Notes: generated by a model not told the origin, from the letters alone. A stretch of 64,000 nucleotides of DNA from Euonymus europaeus (GCA_963580455.1 OY756958.1:26176501-26240500); one strand, 5' to 3'; positions 24,285 through 35,355 are shown, numbered from the stretch's first letter. Program-made: numbers and translations.

Positions 24285-25536
24285 TTGTTTCCGAGTTTAT
24301 GTGAAATTTGGACTGATCGATACATGCATTGCATTTGGTTGACGCCATATAAGAATATGTATATATGTAATTGGACTGATCGATACATTCATTTTGGAAA
24401 CCAAACAACAAACAGAGTTGAGAGTCAACATGCAAAATTGAAATGGTATATGGGCACATCGCAATTGGATATTGAGTAAGCATGGGAGTGTATTCATCAA
24501 ATCATTGAAGTTCAATTTACTGCAATAAAAAAAAGTTTGGAGAAAAGCAAAACTATTGTTCAACACATGTTCAAATATATGCATTTTAGAGAACTTTGGG
24601 GTTTCGTATTAGCCGACGCATTACAAAATATTTTAGAAGAATTCGAGCGGGCTAAAGTTGTGGGTGTAGATATCCATTATTGCAAATGTAAACTTCAGTT
24701 GACTCATGGACTACCATGTGCACATGAGCTTGCAATTTACGTACAAGAATGTATGCCATCATCGAAGAAAAAAGTTAACACATCTACTCGTCGTAATCCG
24801 TCTGCATTCGAGTATGTTGAACAATAATTTATTTATTCGCAGGAACCTAGTAGACATAGTTGTTCATATATTCACATTCCTCCATCAATTCATAAGCATA
24901 GGCTTTCAAGACCGACTCATGTTAACCAACAACATTTATACATCAGTTAGTTCCCACCAATAATGCAGCCTTATATTTTGTATGTGACTGATGTGAAAGC
25001 AAATAGAAATTGTGGATTTAGGGTTATTGCTGGTTTATTAGGGTTCAATGAAAATGCATGGCACAATGTTCAACAAGACTTGATTGACAAGTTGATAATA
25101 TTTTGAAACGAGTATGTTGACCTATTTAGTGGTTATAAGCGTGCATATTCTATCCATAACTCACATTCATTTTTTGAAACATATAGAGCAACACCAATTG
25201 AGAATTGGATGTCAGTGCCAGATATGGGCCACTTGATTGTTTCTAGGTACCATGTGGTTTTGCACATTATTAGTTATGATCAACAGTGTTTGCCATTTTT
25301 GCCTATGCATTCTATACCTCCATCTCGACATGATCGTGTTATTATCACGATGAGATTTGTGAATGATAATCACTTCGTTCAGTTGTCGTTGGCACATGGA
25401 TACCCGATGCCTTCTATTATGATACAATGGTATAGAACATAGATACATTCATGATTCTGCAAACGAACGGGTCACTCCGTATAGGGGACAACTGGCAGCA
25501 TACGCGAAATGTACTGGCCAATCTACATTGATGTGA
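24285..25536 (+). pseudogene. MULE transposase C-terminus with SWIM zinc finger fused to an OTU-like protease domain, decayed
   Basis: One reading frame (24285-25440) holds both domains, broken by only a few stops. The transposase part reads FGNQTTNRVESQHAKLKWY and, after a stop at 24477, SLEKSKTIVQHMFK and RELWGFVLADALQNI. A SWIM-type CxC..CxH finger follows (CKCKLQLTHGLPCAHELA, ~24685-24740). After stops at 24825 and 24948 comes an OTU-like domain: TDVKANRNCGFRVIAGLLGF with the likely catalytic Cys, a TGA at 25104 where relatives have Trp, HLIVSRYHVVLHIISYDQ, and FVNDNHFVQL with the likely catalytic His. The final segment (SANERVTPYRGQLAAYAK) is shifted by one base and ends at 25536. The transposase catalytic region upstream is gone. 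A 63-bp in-frame duplication (TGGACTGATCGATACAT at 24309 and 24372) lies near the start. Confidence 0.8.
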
Positions 25537-25774
25537 TATATTAATTGTTTCTATGAGATGTGGTATATTTAGTAACTCTACTTTATTTAAAAAAAAAAAC
25601 TCAAAAAGAATCTTGCTTTATTCTTTAACTTATTTAGGGGTGAGAAAACTAAATTTTGGGTTATGTAAATTAAATTATGGGAGTGAGAAAATCGGAAAAA
25701 TAAAATATTATATCATTGTCAAATCACATACAAATCAACACAAATATAATATAATTAATTTTAGGGGTGGAAAA

Positions 25775-25895
25775 ACTAAATTTCAATCATTAAGAGGTTG
25801 GGGTGAAAAAATTAAAATGGAGAAGTGAGAAAACTAAATTTCAATCATTAGAGAGTGAAGGGTGAGAAAACTAAATTTCAATCATTAGGGGGTTA
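25775..25895 (+). repeat. Short tandem-like repeat, AAACTAAATTTCAATCATTA
   Basis: The 20-base motif occurs three times at about 25769, 25831 and 25868, with G/A-rich spacers. An AT-rich unstable stretch with no coding signal between the MULE relic and the BEH4-like relic. Confidence 0.5.
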
Positions 25896-26244
25896 GCTGC
25901 TGAAAATAAAAATCTATAAACCCTCCTTCCCTTCCAGTGGCATCTTCGTAAATCTATCAACCCTCCGTGTGGTATCATATTCATCCATGTAGAAGAATTT
26001 AGCTCACCTTCCCAGAACCAATCTTTCTCCCTACTCAACTAATGTACTGTGTCTGCATCTTTCTGACTCCGTTTCTCTCTTTCTCCACCACCATGGCGGC
26101 TAGCCGCTGATAGATAAAAGGAATCTCGCCAAAAATGCGATTCAAGTCGATAACACTATTTTCGAGCCAACAATTTATCAGATAAAAGTATCGGGTGGTT
26201 CCGATGAGGAGCAGTGTCGAGTGGTGAATAATTTTTCACAGAGG

Positions 26245-28595
26245 AGAGGTCAACGGGGACGAGAATGCCTAAATGGAAAGAGAGAGAGAACAATACGAGG
26301 AGAGAGAAGACGGCGAGCGATTGCTGCGAAGATCTACCCAGGTCTTCGTATGCACGGCAACTACAAGCTCCCTAAGCACTGCGACAACAACGAGGTCCTC
26401 AAAGCTCTCTGAAAAGAGGCGGGCTGGACCGTTTAAGATGATGGCACCACCTACAGAAAGGTAAGTAAAACAATTACTAGAACCGTACGTAGCTAACTCT
26501 TCTTATTAATGGACTTCTGGATCTGAATATTGATTTGTTATGCAATGGAAGTGGTGTGATAAGGTGATGCAATAGATCTAGTATATGGAATTGAATTATT
26601 TCAATTTGTATGTAGTCGTGAGTTCTTCTGTTCGATCGATAACTGCCTACTGACCGTTTCTTCTTTTTCATCACTTCTTTCTTCATTTTTCCTGTCAAAT
26701 TTCAATTTATTGTATTTTCTCTGGACTCTTTTTCTCAGATAGTTTAATTTTTTTCCCCTTTCACTCTTCAGACCTTCCAAAGCTATGAATTATGCTTACA
26801 GGGACTATGAGGTCACTTTGGACCCATTGGATGTAAACGCCAAACGGTTTTCATCTTAATTGAGGTTTACGTTGATAATTAGATATTTTATTTACTATGG
26901 TTGGTGGTGTTTTTAATTAGCAATTGTCGGGAGCAGAGTAGATATAGAATCCTGAGGAGCTTTTTCTAAAAATTAAAATTAAGTGATTGTTTTGTTTCTA
27001 ACGATGAAGTATCAAAGCGAAAGTTTCTTTTTAATTTAGTTAAATGAGGAACAACAAGAACATGTCCAAAGGGATGGCGTGTCGTGGGGTGCAAATTTGT
27101 GGATAGAGCCATTGTTTGACTTTAACTTCTTTTAGCTGGAGTTGTGGTCGGGCGACTATAAGATTTTGCCAACACGACTTTTGAACCTTTGTTGATTTGT
27201 CCTAGGGTAGTTGTCTGTGATTTGTTCAATCTTCTTCTTTGGTGAACTTGAGAGAAATTTCTTCTCTGCTTGATGACTTGAAAAGGACAATAGGATACGT
27301 CTTAATGGCATAAAATCTAAACAATCTTTGGTTTTTACTGTGGCAAATTCAGATGAGAACTGGATTTGCCTTGTTCATTTTAGGACAAGGGTTTCATATT
27401 GGGGATTTCAAGGTTTTGAATCTCTCCATGGATGTCTGGTGTGAAACGGATTTGCTTTGTACTTGCTCTGTGGTGGATAAAGGGATTTTTGGACGTTCAT
27501 GTCTTCTTGAGTACTTATTTCAGCTTTTTTCGATTTCTGGTGATTGATCATACATTTCTCCCTTCAAATTTTTTGAAGTTTTTGAAAAATTGCACATCTT
27601 TAACTTACTCTGACAATCTTTTTAGCACGGCTGCAGGTTTGCAAACCTGTGACGCGAATGGACTTAGTGGGAGGATCTAGATCAGCTAGTCCGTGCTCTT
27701 CGTATCAACCAAGTCCATGTGCATCTTACAATCCAATTCCAACCTCCTCTTCTTTCCCAAGCCCTCTCTCATCTCGTTACATCTCCAATGGCAATGGTGA
27801 GGCCAATTCCCTTATTTCATGGTTTACGAACCTTTCTTCTAGCTCATCATCGTCAGTCCCCTTCCACCTTTACACATGCAGGCTCTGTAAGTGCTCCAGT
27901 GACCCCTCCATTGAGCTCCCCAACATGCAGAACTCCCCGTACCCAAAATGACTGGGATGATACAACTGCTGGCCCAGCTTGGTCAGAGCAGAACTATTCT
28001 ATCCTATCCTCATCTACCCCGCATAGTCCTGGCCCCAGGTCCTTGCCTGATTCTGGATAGCTTGCTGGCCTCCGGATCCCCCAAAGTGGGTCATCACTGT
28101 TAACACCAGCAAATCTCCAACATTCAGCCTTGTCTCTCGAAATCCATTTAGCTTCAAGGAGTAGCCTTTATCAGGTGTAGCGTGTAGGCTCCCGAATGTG
28201 GAGTCCAATGCAAAGTGGTACATGCTCTCCGGCAGTTGCTGCTGGTGTGGAAAATACAGCAGATGTTCCTATGTCCGATGAAATTGTATCCGAGTTTGCA
28301 TTCGGCAGTAGTACAACAGGCTTAGTGAAGCCTTGGGAGGGAGAGAGGATACACGAGGAATGCATATCCGATGATCTCGAGCTTACTCTTGGGAACTCAA
28401 AACCAGGTAAGTTGACGAAGTTACAACGTTTGTGGCCAAATCTGTGAAATACACATCGACTAAAATATTTTCTTCTTCTATCAATCTATGCATGTCTAAC
28501 AAAAATACACATCGACTAAAATATTTTCTTCTTCTATCAATCTATGCATGTCTAACAATACTTTTTTTTGGTGGCGCAGGTAGAGAGGTTTAATT
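26245..28595 (+). pseudogene. BEH4: BES1/BZR1-family (BEH4-like) transcription factor pseudogene
   Basis: BES1/BZR1 proteins carry brassinosteroid signals to promoters. Exon 1 (about 26250-26460) begins [17 protein letters not shown] 2-nt loss shifts the frame, then [15 protein letters not shown] and [18 protein letters not shown] follow. TGA replaces the conserved Cys (26410), TAA replaces Glu (~26433), and the exon ends DDGTTYRK at a GT donor. The start codon position is mutated. After an intron of ~1.2 kb, exon 2 (about 27635-28408) holds [18 protein letters not shown], a Ser-rich part with a frame change, [24 protein letters not shown]-stop-LAG (Trp to TAG), [20 protein letters not shown] and [21 protein letters not shown] further intron may end near 28580. 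The phosphorylation-rich centre, PEST-like part and C-terminal EAR-like LELTL remain readable. The intron is retained, so it is not a retrocopy. Confidence 0.88.
28447..28556. repeat. Tandem duplication, 2 x 54 bp
   Basis: Bases 28447-28500 recur exactly at 28503-28556 (period 56, with AA between). It lies in the presumed last intron of the BEH4-like relic. Identity of the copies points to a recent slippage or repair event. Confidence 0.95.
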
Positions 28596-28980
28596 TGTTG
28601 GAAGAAGTGAGAGATCCATTGATGAGTACCTTCATTTTAGCTTCTTTTATTGTGCAAAGGGCGTGCTGAGTTAGAATTAGATTATGGAGGAGGAGGAGGA
28701 TTACCCCTTTTTTCATTATTTTTTTCGCCTTTTTCCCTTCCGAAAGAACAATTTTTTTTTAAATCGTTATAAAAGTATACCTCGTCTTGACTTGTGCTCT
28801 CCAGTTCAATTTTTTTTAGATAGAATTTTTCCCTAATATCCACGCAATATAATTTAACCCAATTTTTTAAAGTAGACTGGTTTAATAGATAGTTTTAGAA
28901 CTACAAAAAGTCCTTTTATTTTAAATTACAAATGAAATAATCAAAAATTCATGTCAGATAATTAACGTTAATTTTCGGAA

Positions 28981-29014
28981 TAATGTGCCTCTTAATGGGT
29001 CAAGAGGCACATTA
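28981..29014. repeat. Perfect 13-bp hairpin
   Basis: TAATGTGCCTCTT (28981-28993) pairs with AAGAGGCACATTA (29002-29014) across an 8-base loop. No T-run follows, so it is not terminator-like. It may be part of a small element or chance. Confidence 0.6.
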
Positions 29015-29085
29015 TAGACATGGGCTTGAGTAGCTCGTATAATCTTTCCATGATGGGTTTTTTCTAGACCTCATCCATTAGTTAA

Positions 29086-29209
29086 GCTCCTGTTTGTTTC
29101 AGAGTATACGCTAGCATATATTCTATCACCCATACTCTCAAACATTCTCAGCTTTTACGCTTTACGAGAGCTTATATTCTATAAAACATATTCTGATCCA
29201 AACGGTCGC
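29086..29209. mobile_element. Small PIF/Harbinger-like MITE
   Basis: A 124-bp element is flanked by TAA on both sides (29083-29085 and 29210-29212). Its ends are imperfect inverted repeats: GCTCCTGTTTGTTTCAGA on the left, and GCGACCGTTTGGATCAGA reading in from the right. The TAA/TTA target duplication and GTTTG-type ends fit Tourist-like MITEs. There is no coding capacity. Confidence 0.65.
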
Positions 29210-29480
29210 TAAAAATATTTTACAAAGACTTATTTAAAGGGAACCTTTAGTAACTTTTTGGTATGTATTTGAATTCTGGAGTGTTGAGGAGCTCTTCCTA
29301 CCAAAAAGGCTAGTGGGTAATCTAGCAAGTCGTGGAGGCTTAAGCACAGTTCTAGAACTACGTACGTTGGTTGTGCCTCCTGTCTAGTACATTATTTATC
29401 GATCATCCATCGCCTTGTGCTTCTGCAAGTAAGACGCTCTTAAACTCTTGAAAATAATTAACAACGCTTTATTGTCACAT

Positions 29481-30094
29481 TAGTGTTGGATCTAATTAAT
29501 GACTTTACGCTATGTTTGGTAGCATATTTCGTTTCGAAAATGAATGAAGAATTCCTTTCATTAAAAGAATTCTAGCGTTTGGTACATTGACCGAATTCGG
29601 AATGGAATGCCAAATTCTGGAGCATTCAGGAATTTGACATTCCCGTCTCTATCCAAGGAATTTGACATTCCGTGATAAATTGGAATTTGTAAGCTTTGCG
29701 AATTACATTTTTTATCCTCATTAGTAAATCCAAGTGTTGTAAATGAGGGACAATATGATATTTTGACAACTATTTCTATTCTTATTCATTTACAATTCTT
29801 TTACCAATCAAACATAAGAATTCTTTAAAATTCTTGTTCCCTCATTTTCATTCTCATTCCCATTCTCGTTCTATTCCTATTCTCATTAGTAAATCCAAGT
29901 GTTGTAAATGAGGGACAATATGATATTTTGACAACTATTTCTATTCTTATTCATTTACAATTCTTTTACCAATCAAACATAAGAATTCTTTAAAATTCTT
30001 GTTCCCTCATTTTCATTCTCATTCCCATTCTCGTTCTATTCCTATTCTCATTGTGAATTAAACATAGTTTTAGTGTTGGATCTATCTAATGACT
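29481..30094. mobile_element. Non-autonomous element with internal 165-bp duplication and flanking 25-bp direct repeats
   Basis: CTATGTTT at 29511 and its inverse AAACATAG ending at 30067 bound a ~557-bp non-coding segment. Within it, 29717-29881 is repeated at 29882-30046 (period 165) with no difference that I see. Outside it, a 25-bp direct repeat beginning TTAGTGTTGGATCTA occurs at 29481-29505 and 30070-30094, with two mismatches. The flanking repeat is too long for an ordinary target duplication, so the segment may have arisen by repair or sit in an older duplication. Confidence 0.6.
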
Positions 30095-30252
30095 GAAAAT
30101 CAAATTTTATAATCAATTCTAAATTTTAAAGACTAAAACAAAAGCATTATAATATTTTTTTCCCATGGAAATTAATTTTATCCACCAAATCTTAAAAACT
30201 AAAAAGTAAAGCTAACTATTTTTAGCAAGCTAGAATAAGGACTTCCTGTACG

Positions 30253-30260
30253 TATATATA
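30253..30260 (+). promoter_or_regulatory. TATA box of the Lys-rich protein gene
   Basis: TATATATA lies 54 bases before the ATG at 30307 but only 15 before the upstream ATG at 30268. A start of transcription ~25-35 bases downstream would exclude the first ATG, favouring 30307 as the true start. Confidence 0.5.
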
Positions 30261-30306
30261 GTGCGCAATGACCAAAATTCAAAACCCTAGAGAAACCACC
30301 ATTACA

Positions 30307-31035
30307 ATGAAGACCGTGAAAGCCGAAGTTCTTTCTTCTACGCCGATACGAATATCCAAGGCGGCCTCAATTCTCTCCAAATTCGCTTCTACTGAGAACG
30401 GCGCGTCGCAGGCCGTCGGTGCATACCTCCGACGGGCCTCTGAGGCTTTCAACGAGCTCGCTCAGCTTCACAAGGAGAACAAATCATCATCTTCGAGATC
30501 TCATCGAAAAAATCACAGCGGTTACGACACGGAGGCCACTGTCGGAGGAGAAGAGAATAGTACCCGGGCCCCCAAAAAAAGTCAAGAGCCGAGACAGCCG
30601 GAACCTAAACCAGAGATGTTGAGCCAAGAACCAAGTCGGGACGGTGAGGAAATTGAGAGAAAGAGGCACAAGAACAGGAGTGAAGAGAAGGTTGAATTTG
30701 GGAACTCTTTCAATGAAGATGTTAAACTGGGAGCTAAGGCAGTAGAGGCGACTCCTGTGCGTAATGGGGTTGATGGAAACATTGACGCAGAGAGTGGGCA
30801 GAAGAAGCACAAGAAGAGGAGGAAAGAAAAGGGTGTTGTTGGTAACTCTGAGGAGAACGGGTTTGAGAATGTGAAGGTAGAAACTGAGATGAAATTTGAG
30901 ACTAACGATGTTGAGGCAAAGGAGAGGAAAAAGAGGAAGAGTGTAGAGATTGAAGAGGGAGGGGAAATTGGGTCTGAGGAGCAGAGAAGTAAGAAGAAGA
31001 AGAAGAGGAGGAAAAGTGGGAATGGGAATAACTAA
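30307..31035 (+). CDS. Lys/Glu-rich nuclear-type protein, conserved in plants, function unknown
   Basis: A single-exon frame of 242 residues (255 if the ATG at 30268 is used). The N-terminal ~60 residues are the ordered part: ISKAASILSKFASTENGASQ, then VGAYLRRASEAFNELAQLHK, an amphipathic helical stretch shared by an uncharacterised plant family that begins MKTV. The remainder is low-complexity, rich in Lys and Glu, with several basic clusters (KKHKKRRKEK, KKKKKRRKS) that would serve as nuclear or nucleolar localisation signals. I know of no assigned function. The start choice follows the family N-terminus and the TATA position. Intact, no frameshift. Confidence 0.75.
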   Translation: MKTVKAEVLSSTPIRISKAASILSKFASTENGASQAVGAYLRRASEAFNELAQLHKENKSSSSRSHRKNHSGYDTEATVGGEENSTRAPKKSQEPRQPEPKPEMLSQEPSRDGEEIERKRHKNRSEEKVEFGNSFNEDVKLGAKAVEATPVRNGVDGNIDAESGQKKHKKRRKEKGVVGNSEENGFENVKVETEMKFETNDVEAKERKKRKSVEIEEGGEIGSEEQRSKKKKKRRKSGNGNN

Positions 31036-31661
31036 TTCTTAGTGTAGAATTTTGCAATTTGTTTCTTGTTTCTGTTGGGCAATCCATGGTGTTGGCTGCG
31101 ATGGAATTTCAGGGATTTTTTGTGTAATGTTTGCTATGTTGTATTGTATAGCATGGAGTTACAATTGCAATTGGGTAATGGTGAAGTTATTCAAATTGTT
31201 CTCTTCCATTTTTTGCCTGTGAAATTATTGATGCTGGTCAGATAACTTAATTGCTAAAGCACACACTCTTTCATTTTAAGAGATTATTTAATTTCCATCT
31301 GTCTCGTCTTCTTGAGTTGTGCTATTGAATAACAGCCGTGTCCAAACCAAGAGAGCTTCCATGACTTGGATTATTGAATTTAGGGTAGCCACAGTAAGGA
31401 ATTTTGCAAATTAGAGCTCCCAAAGTTATTGATTCAAGCTATCATATAAAATTATATGGTACTTCAATGACATTTTGTTTATTCCTCTATTCAATCGGAA
31501 CAAGGGGAGGGATAAATGACTTCATGATGTACACAAGCTATTTGATCACATAGGAAATGAATAGTTATGCACACTTGCTTTTAAAATGCTTGTTAAAGAA
31601 TGCACAAAGAAATTGGACACCAGCAATTACTTTCCTTTCTGTATTTACTTTGCGCAATTGA
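31036..31661. other. Convergent 3' region between the Lys-rich gene and CFS1
   Basis: The region holds the 3' ends of two convergent genes. No further gene or repeat is supported. Confidence 0.4.
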
Positions 31662-34600
31662 TCATCTGTCAAGTTTTTGATATAGACCTGCAAGAGCATG
31701 GTAGAGGATGCCAGCAGCAGGTGGCCTTGGCAATGAGCCCAGAAGAATATCTGATGCAGATATCGACTGGCTCCCATAGAATCTGGAATTCTCTTTCGTA
31801 CGGGTGGCTACGACACTCCCTTCAAGGGAACATCCAACAAAGGCTCCTGCATAGCAAGGAAGAATGTGTAGATTTGAGGTAACACAAAGGTGAAAATTCA
31901 AACGAGTTTTGTTTCAAGAAGCAAACAATCAATGTTTGCTTTGGGGAAGAGCAAGTGTCCAGGGACAATAATATCAGAAGTTTGCATTACAGAGTTATAA
32001 AAAGCTTGTTGAAAGACTACGCTTGAGAGGGGCGTTAGTGGGTGTTGGGGCTTTCCAATAGAAACTTGATCTCAATTCTATAGGAACGTTCCAAAACCCT
32101 ACCCTCCTCAACATCTGCGAATGCCCTAGCCCATTACATCAACAATAAAAAAAAAGTGAAAAACAGCCTCCATGAACGCCGGAGAATCATACACATACAA
32201 AAGCATAGCCTAAACAATTAACAAGAGCGCACATATAAAGACATATGCATATATATCTAAAAGGTAACAAAATACCTTTGCTGCAACTGTATGTATAACA
32301 AGCAGCATAACCACCATCACCAGCACGTACATCAGCTTCAACCACGCGTCCAGCAATGCCAACCGCTGCACTCAAACCAGCTCCAATTGAAAGATGACCG
32401 TTGCCACCAAATGTCTTAACAGCATCACTCGTTCTCAAAACAATTATGTAGTCAGTCAATTCTCCTCCGGCCTGCGACACATCATGGATGAACCAGATAT
32501 ATATAACACAACAAATATAAATTCACTAGACAGAGAAACACACTAAAAATGCTGATAAAGAGTTGTTAAGCTGAGCAAAGAGCATTCAGATATGCATTAG
32601 GTATGAATTCAAAAAAGCAAAAAGTATTCTTCATCATCACCAAAAAGGAAAACATGCATATATATACATGAATGTGAAGCCAAAACAAAATAATCAATGA
32701 GCACAAACTGCTAAAAGGATCATGCAATTTGTATGAATTTGAAAAGGTAGTCGGGGGGGGGGGGGGGGTAAGGAAATTGGAAAAGTCAAAGAAGTTATGG
32801 CTCATTTGGTTAGTGATTTTTTTTTTCTTAAAAATTACTTCTGGCATTTCTCAGTTTTTTTTCTTTCCATATTTTCAATTGAATTGTTCAATTAACGGCC
32901 CTTAAATTGAAGTTGTTTCTCCCATTGGCTAGAGGCTAGAAAGAGAGCATAATCCCAAAATAAAGGTAGAAATATTAGCGCAATGTCTGCAGTCACTTTC
33001 ACACACTTCAATGGTATATAATTCTTAAAAAGTAAAAAATAATAATTAAGTATGCTCACCTGAGCTCCCCAACCCGCACCGAAAGAAGATACGGCAGAGG
33101 GTGGAGACCATGAGCCGTCTTCTCTGCGAGCAATTACAAGTCCTGTTCCTATATTGTAGGTAACCATCATGCCAACCTTCACCGTGGTAATTATTGCAAG
33201 GCCCTTTGCTTGCCGTAGAATGGTGTCTGGAATCAACCTCTCAGGTTTCAAAGAACCAACCTGGTGAAAAAATATAATACCATCAGCTATGCACTGAATC
33301 AGTATGTCAAAATTTCGAATAGACATTTCCAGGAAAAGCTCAAGTCTCGGTCATCAAAATCGCTTTTAATCAAGAACAAGAACAACTAAAAGCAAGAACT
33401 CATTTCTGCACGAACATTTAATATACAACATAGGACATGTCAGGTAAGGAAAAACAATTAAACAACATCAGAAACAAGAAAGAGCATCAAATTTCAACTA
33501 AAAATAACTGCATTATAAACTCACTCATTACTATTACTTTATCTGATAACTCACAACAAAATATTTGAAGCGCAGACAAACGTTGTGTCGTGACTGAACT
33601 TTTACCTTATTGTAACCCCGAATAGTATTCGTTGCCTTATAGATTTCATACTCCATGGACTGTCCCCAGGGGAAATTAACCCAGGATCTCAAAGTACTGA
33701 GGTCTGTGAGGTCATGGGTGGGCAATTGTGCGGCATGACTTACCTGGTCCATAAGGAAAGGCTGGACAGTCTCAAGTCGGACAAAGCATACATCACAGAC
33801 CCGTTGGGGATCCGCAACACGGAACTTTGTAGGCAACAAGCTTCTTCCCTTGGAACACTCGCCACAGAAAATTCCCCCACAAAATCGGCAGTGATGTCGG
33901 GAGCACATAATTGGATGAAAACGCAATCCACACAACATACAAGCAGAAGCAGAGCTATCAGCCAACCACTTTGGAGGCCCTGACTCGAGAATCTCTTTTA
34001 CATTATCAAGATTGGCTTCTGTGAGAGTTTGAGCAATCTCTTGCCAAGCTTGTTCTAATAAATCCCCTGAAACCCATGATAAGTTACATCTATAAGCATC
34101 AGCCGAAGTAAGAGCACTCACTTTCCCACGAGCTGCCACCAACATTTCTACTATCACATCCCACATTGTGAGCTCCTTTTCTTCCTCAAGGTAGTGGCTC
34201 CACCCCATGTCGCCATCAGGTAAGTAACCCCCATTTGATGGAAATCCTTTGGCCCAATCTTCACGATCCTTTTCTAACATAGGCGGAACTGAAACAGGTA
34301 TCCAAACCCCAGTTTCTTCAGAAAGTGGCGTGTCATAAAAGAAAAACCTCCCAGGCTTCTGATGACTGCCTTCTGATTCTTTCTTAACATTTTTCTCCTC
34401 TGTTGCACCATGAAGAAACTGAGCTAGAGAATCGACAGCTGTATTAGGTGTCTGGTTGCTAAAACTGGAGGCAGTTTGTGAGCACTTAATTTGCTCAGGA
34501 GAGTTCAGCACTCCAGAATTCTGTCAAGATAGAATTGTCAGTTACAAGTGTCATACAAAAATCCAATAGAATTTTCACAATCGTCCTCTTACATCTTATC

Positions 34601-35018
34601 ATATCATGATTCACAAACTAGTACAGCAACACATGCATAAGAGCTAGATACAGTCACCAGGACACCAATGCAATTCTTTCTTCCTAGAACTGTTGTTTAG
34701 GATAATCTCAGGATACAATTTACCAACAATGTAGCCCACTTTTTTCCAGGTCAACTAAGAACCCTGAATTCATCAAGATATATGTCTACCCAACTCCAAA
34801 GATGAGAGTACAGGTTCATTGTAAATTGGAAACAACCAATCAAGTTTAATAAACTTGAAGCCAAACATTTTCAAAATCGCAGAAATTAGTAACCTAACAC
34901 AAAATATTAAAAAATATATAGAACTTACCGTAAGGGACCACGCAGAAACCCTAGAATTCAGATGCTCGACTCCTCCATTATCGCCTTGAATCTTCGAACT
35001 TCCAGTACTGAACTCCAT
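31662..35018 (-). CDS. CFS1: FYVE and SYLF domain endosomal protein, CFS1-like
   Basis: Five exons (34929-35018, 33606-34520, 33060-33260, 32276-32471, 31662-31846) join in frame to 528 residues. All introns are GT-AG. The N-terminal half is family-specific (PGRFFFYDTPLSEETGVWIP; WSHYLEEEKELTMWDVIVEM). A FYVE zinc finger lies at about residues 217-285, with CMLCGLRFHP, the PI3P-binding SRHHCRFCGG and paired Cys to CDVC. A SYLF (Ysc84/DUF500) domain, binding lipid and actin, fills about 320-510 (RQAKGLAIITTVKVGMMVTY; GHLSIGAGLSAAVGIAGRVV; STGSH-side GSQSISASDILLGS). Arabidopsis CFS1 links endosomes and autophagosomes. The final exon ends LYQKLDR. The third intron carries a 16-base poly-G run. 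Confidence 0.92.
32753..32768 (+). repeat. G16 homopolymer
   Basis: Sixteen consecutive G in an intron of the CFS1-like gene, so C16 in the transcript. Such runs are rare in AT-rich plant DNA and tend to vary in length. Confidence 0.95.
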
Positions 35019-35355
35019 CGCTCGAAATCAACCACATCAACTCCGTGCAGGAAGCTCGGTGAATTTTGGCATGTATGTGTCGATCAAGAATGATAGCTGT
35101 AAATGGCGTTTCCGTATCGTTTACGTCTGTTTCGTCCCTTAATTTGGGCCCTTTTGAAGCCCACTTGAAGCCCAATTGAGTCCAAAAATTAGTCACGAGC
35201 CCAGAAACCTCTGAGCTCGATTCTACAGCGATTGGACAGAAGTCGCTCCCTCTCAGCCGGAGATAAGATTGCCATACCACTCAGGGCGAGGAGCCAATCC
35301 ATCTCCACCTATAAACCGGGCCACATGTTCCCAGTCACCGACTGGTAAGAGAAAC
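35019..35355. promoter_or_regulatory. Divergent intergenic promoter (337 bp)
   Basis: The only DNA between the ATG of the CFS1-like gene (minus) and the ATG of the secreted protein gene (plus). It must hold both leaders and core promoters. It is GC-richer than most intergenic DNA here. No TATA box is obvious. Two GGGCC-type motifs near 35147 and 35318 resemble TCP-site cores (GGCCCA/TGGGCC). Confidence 0.5.
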
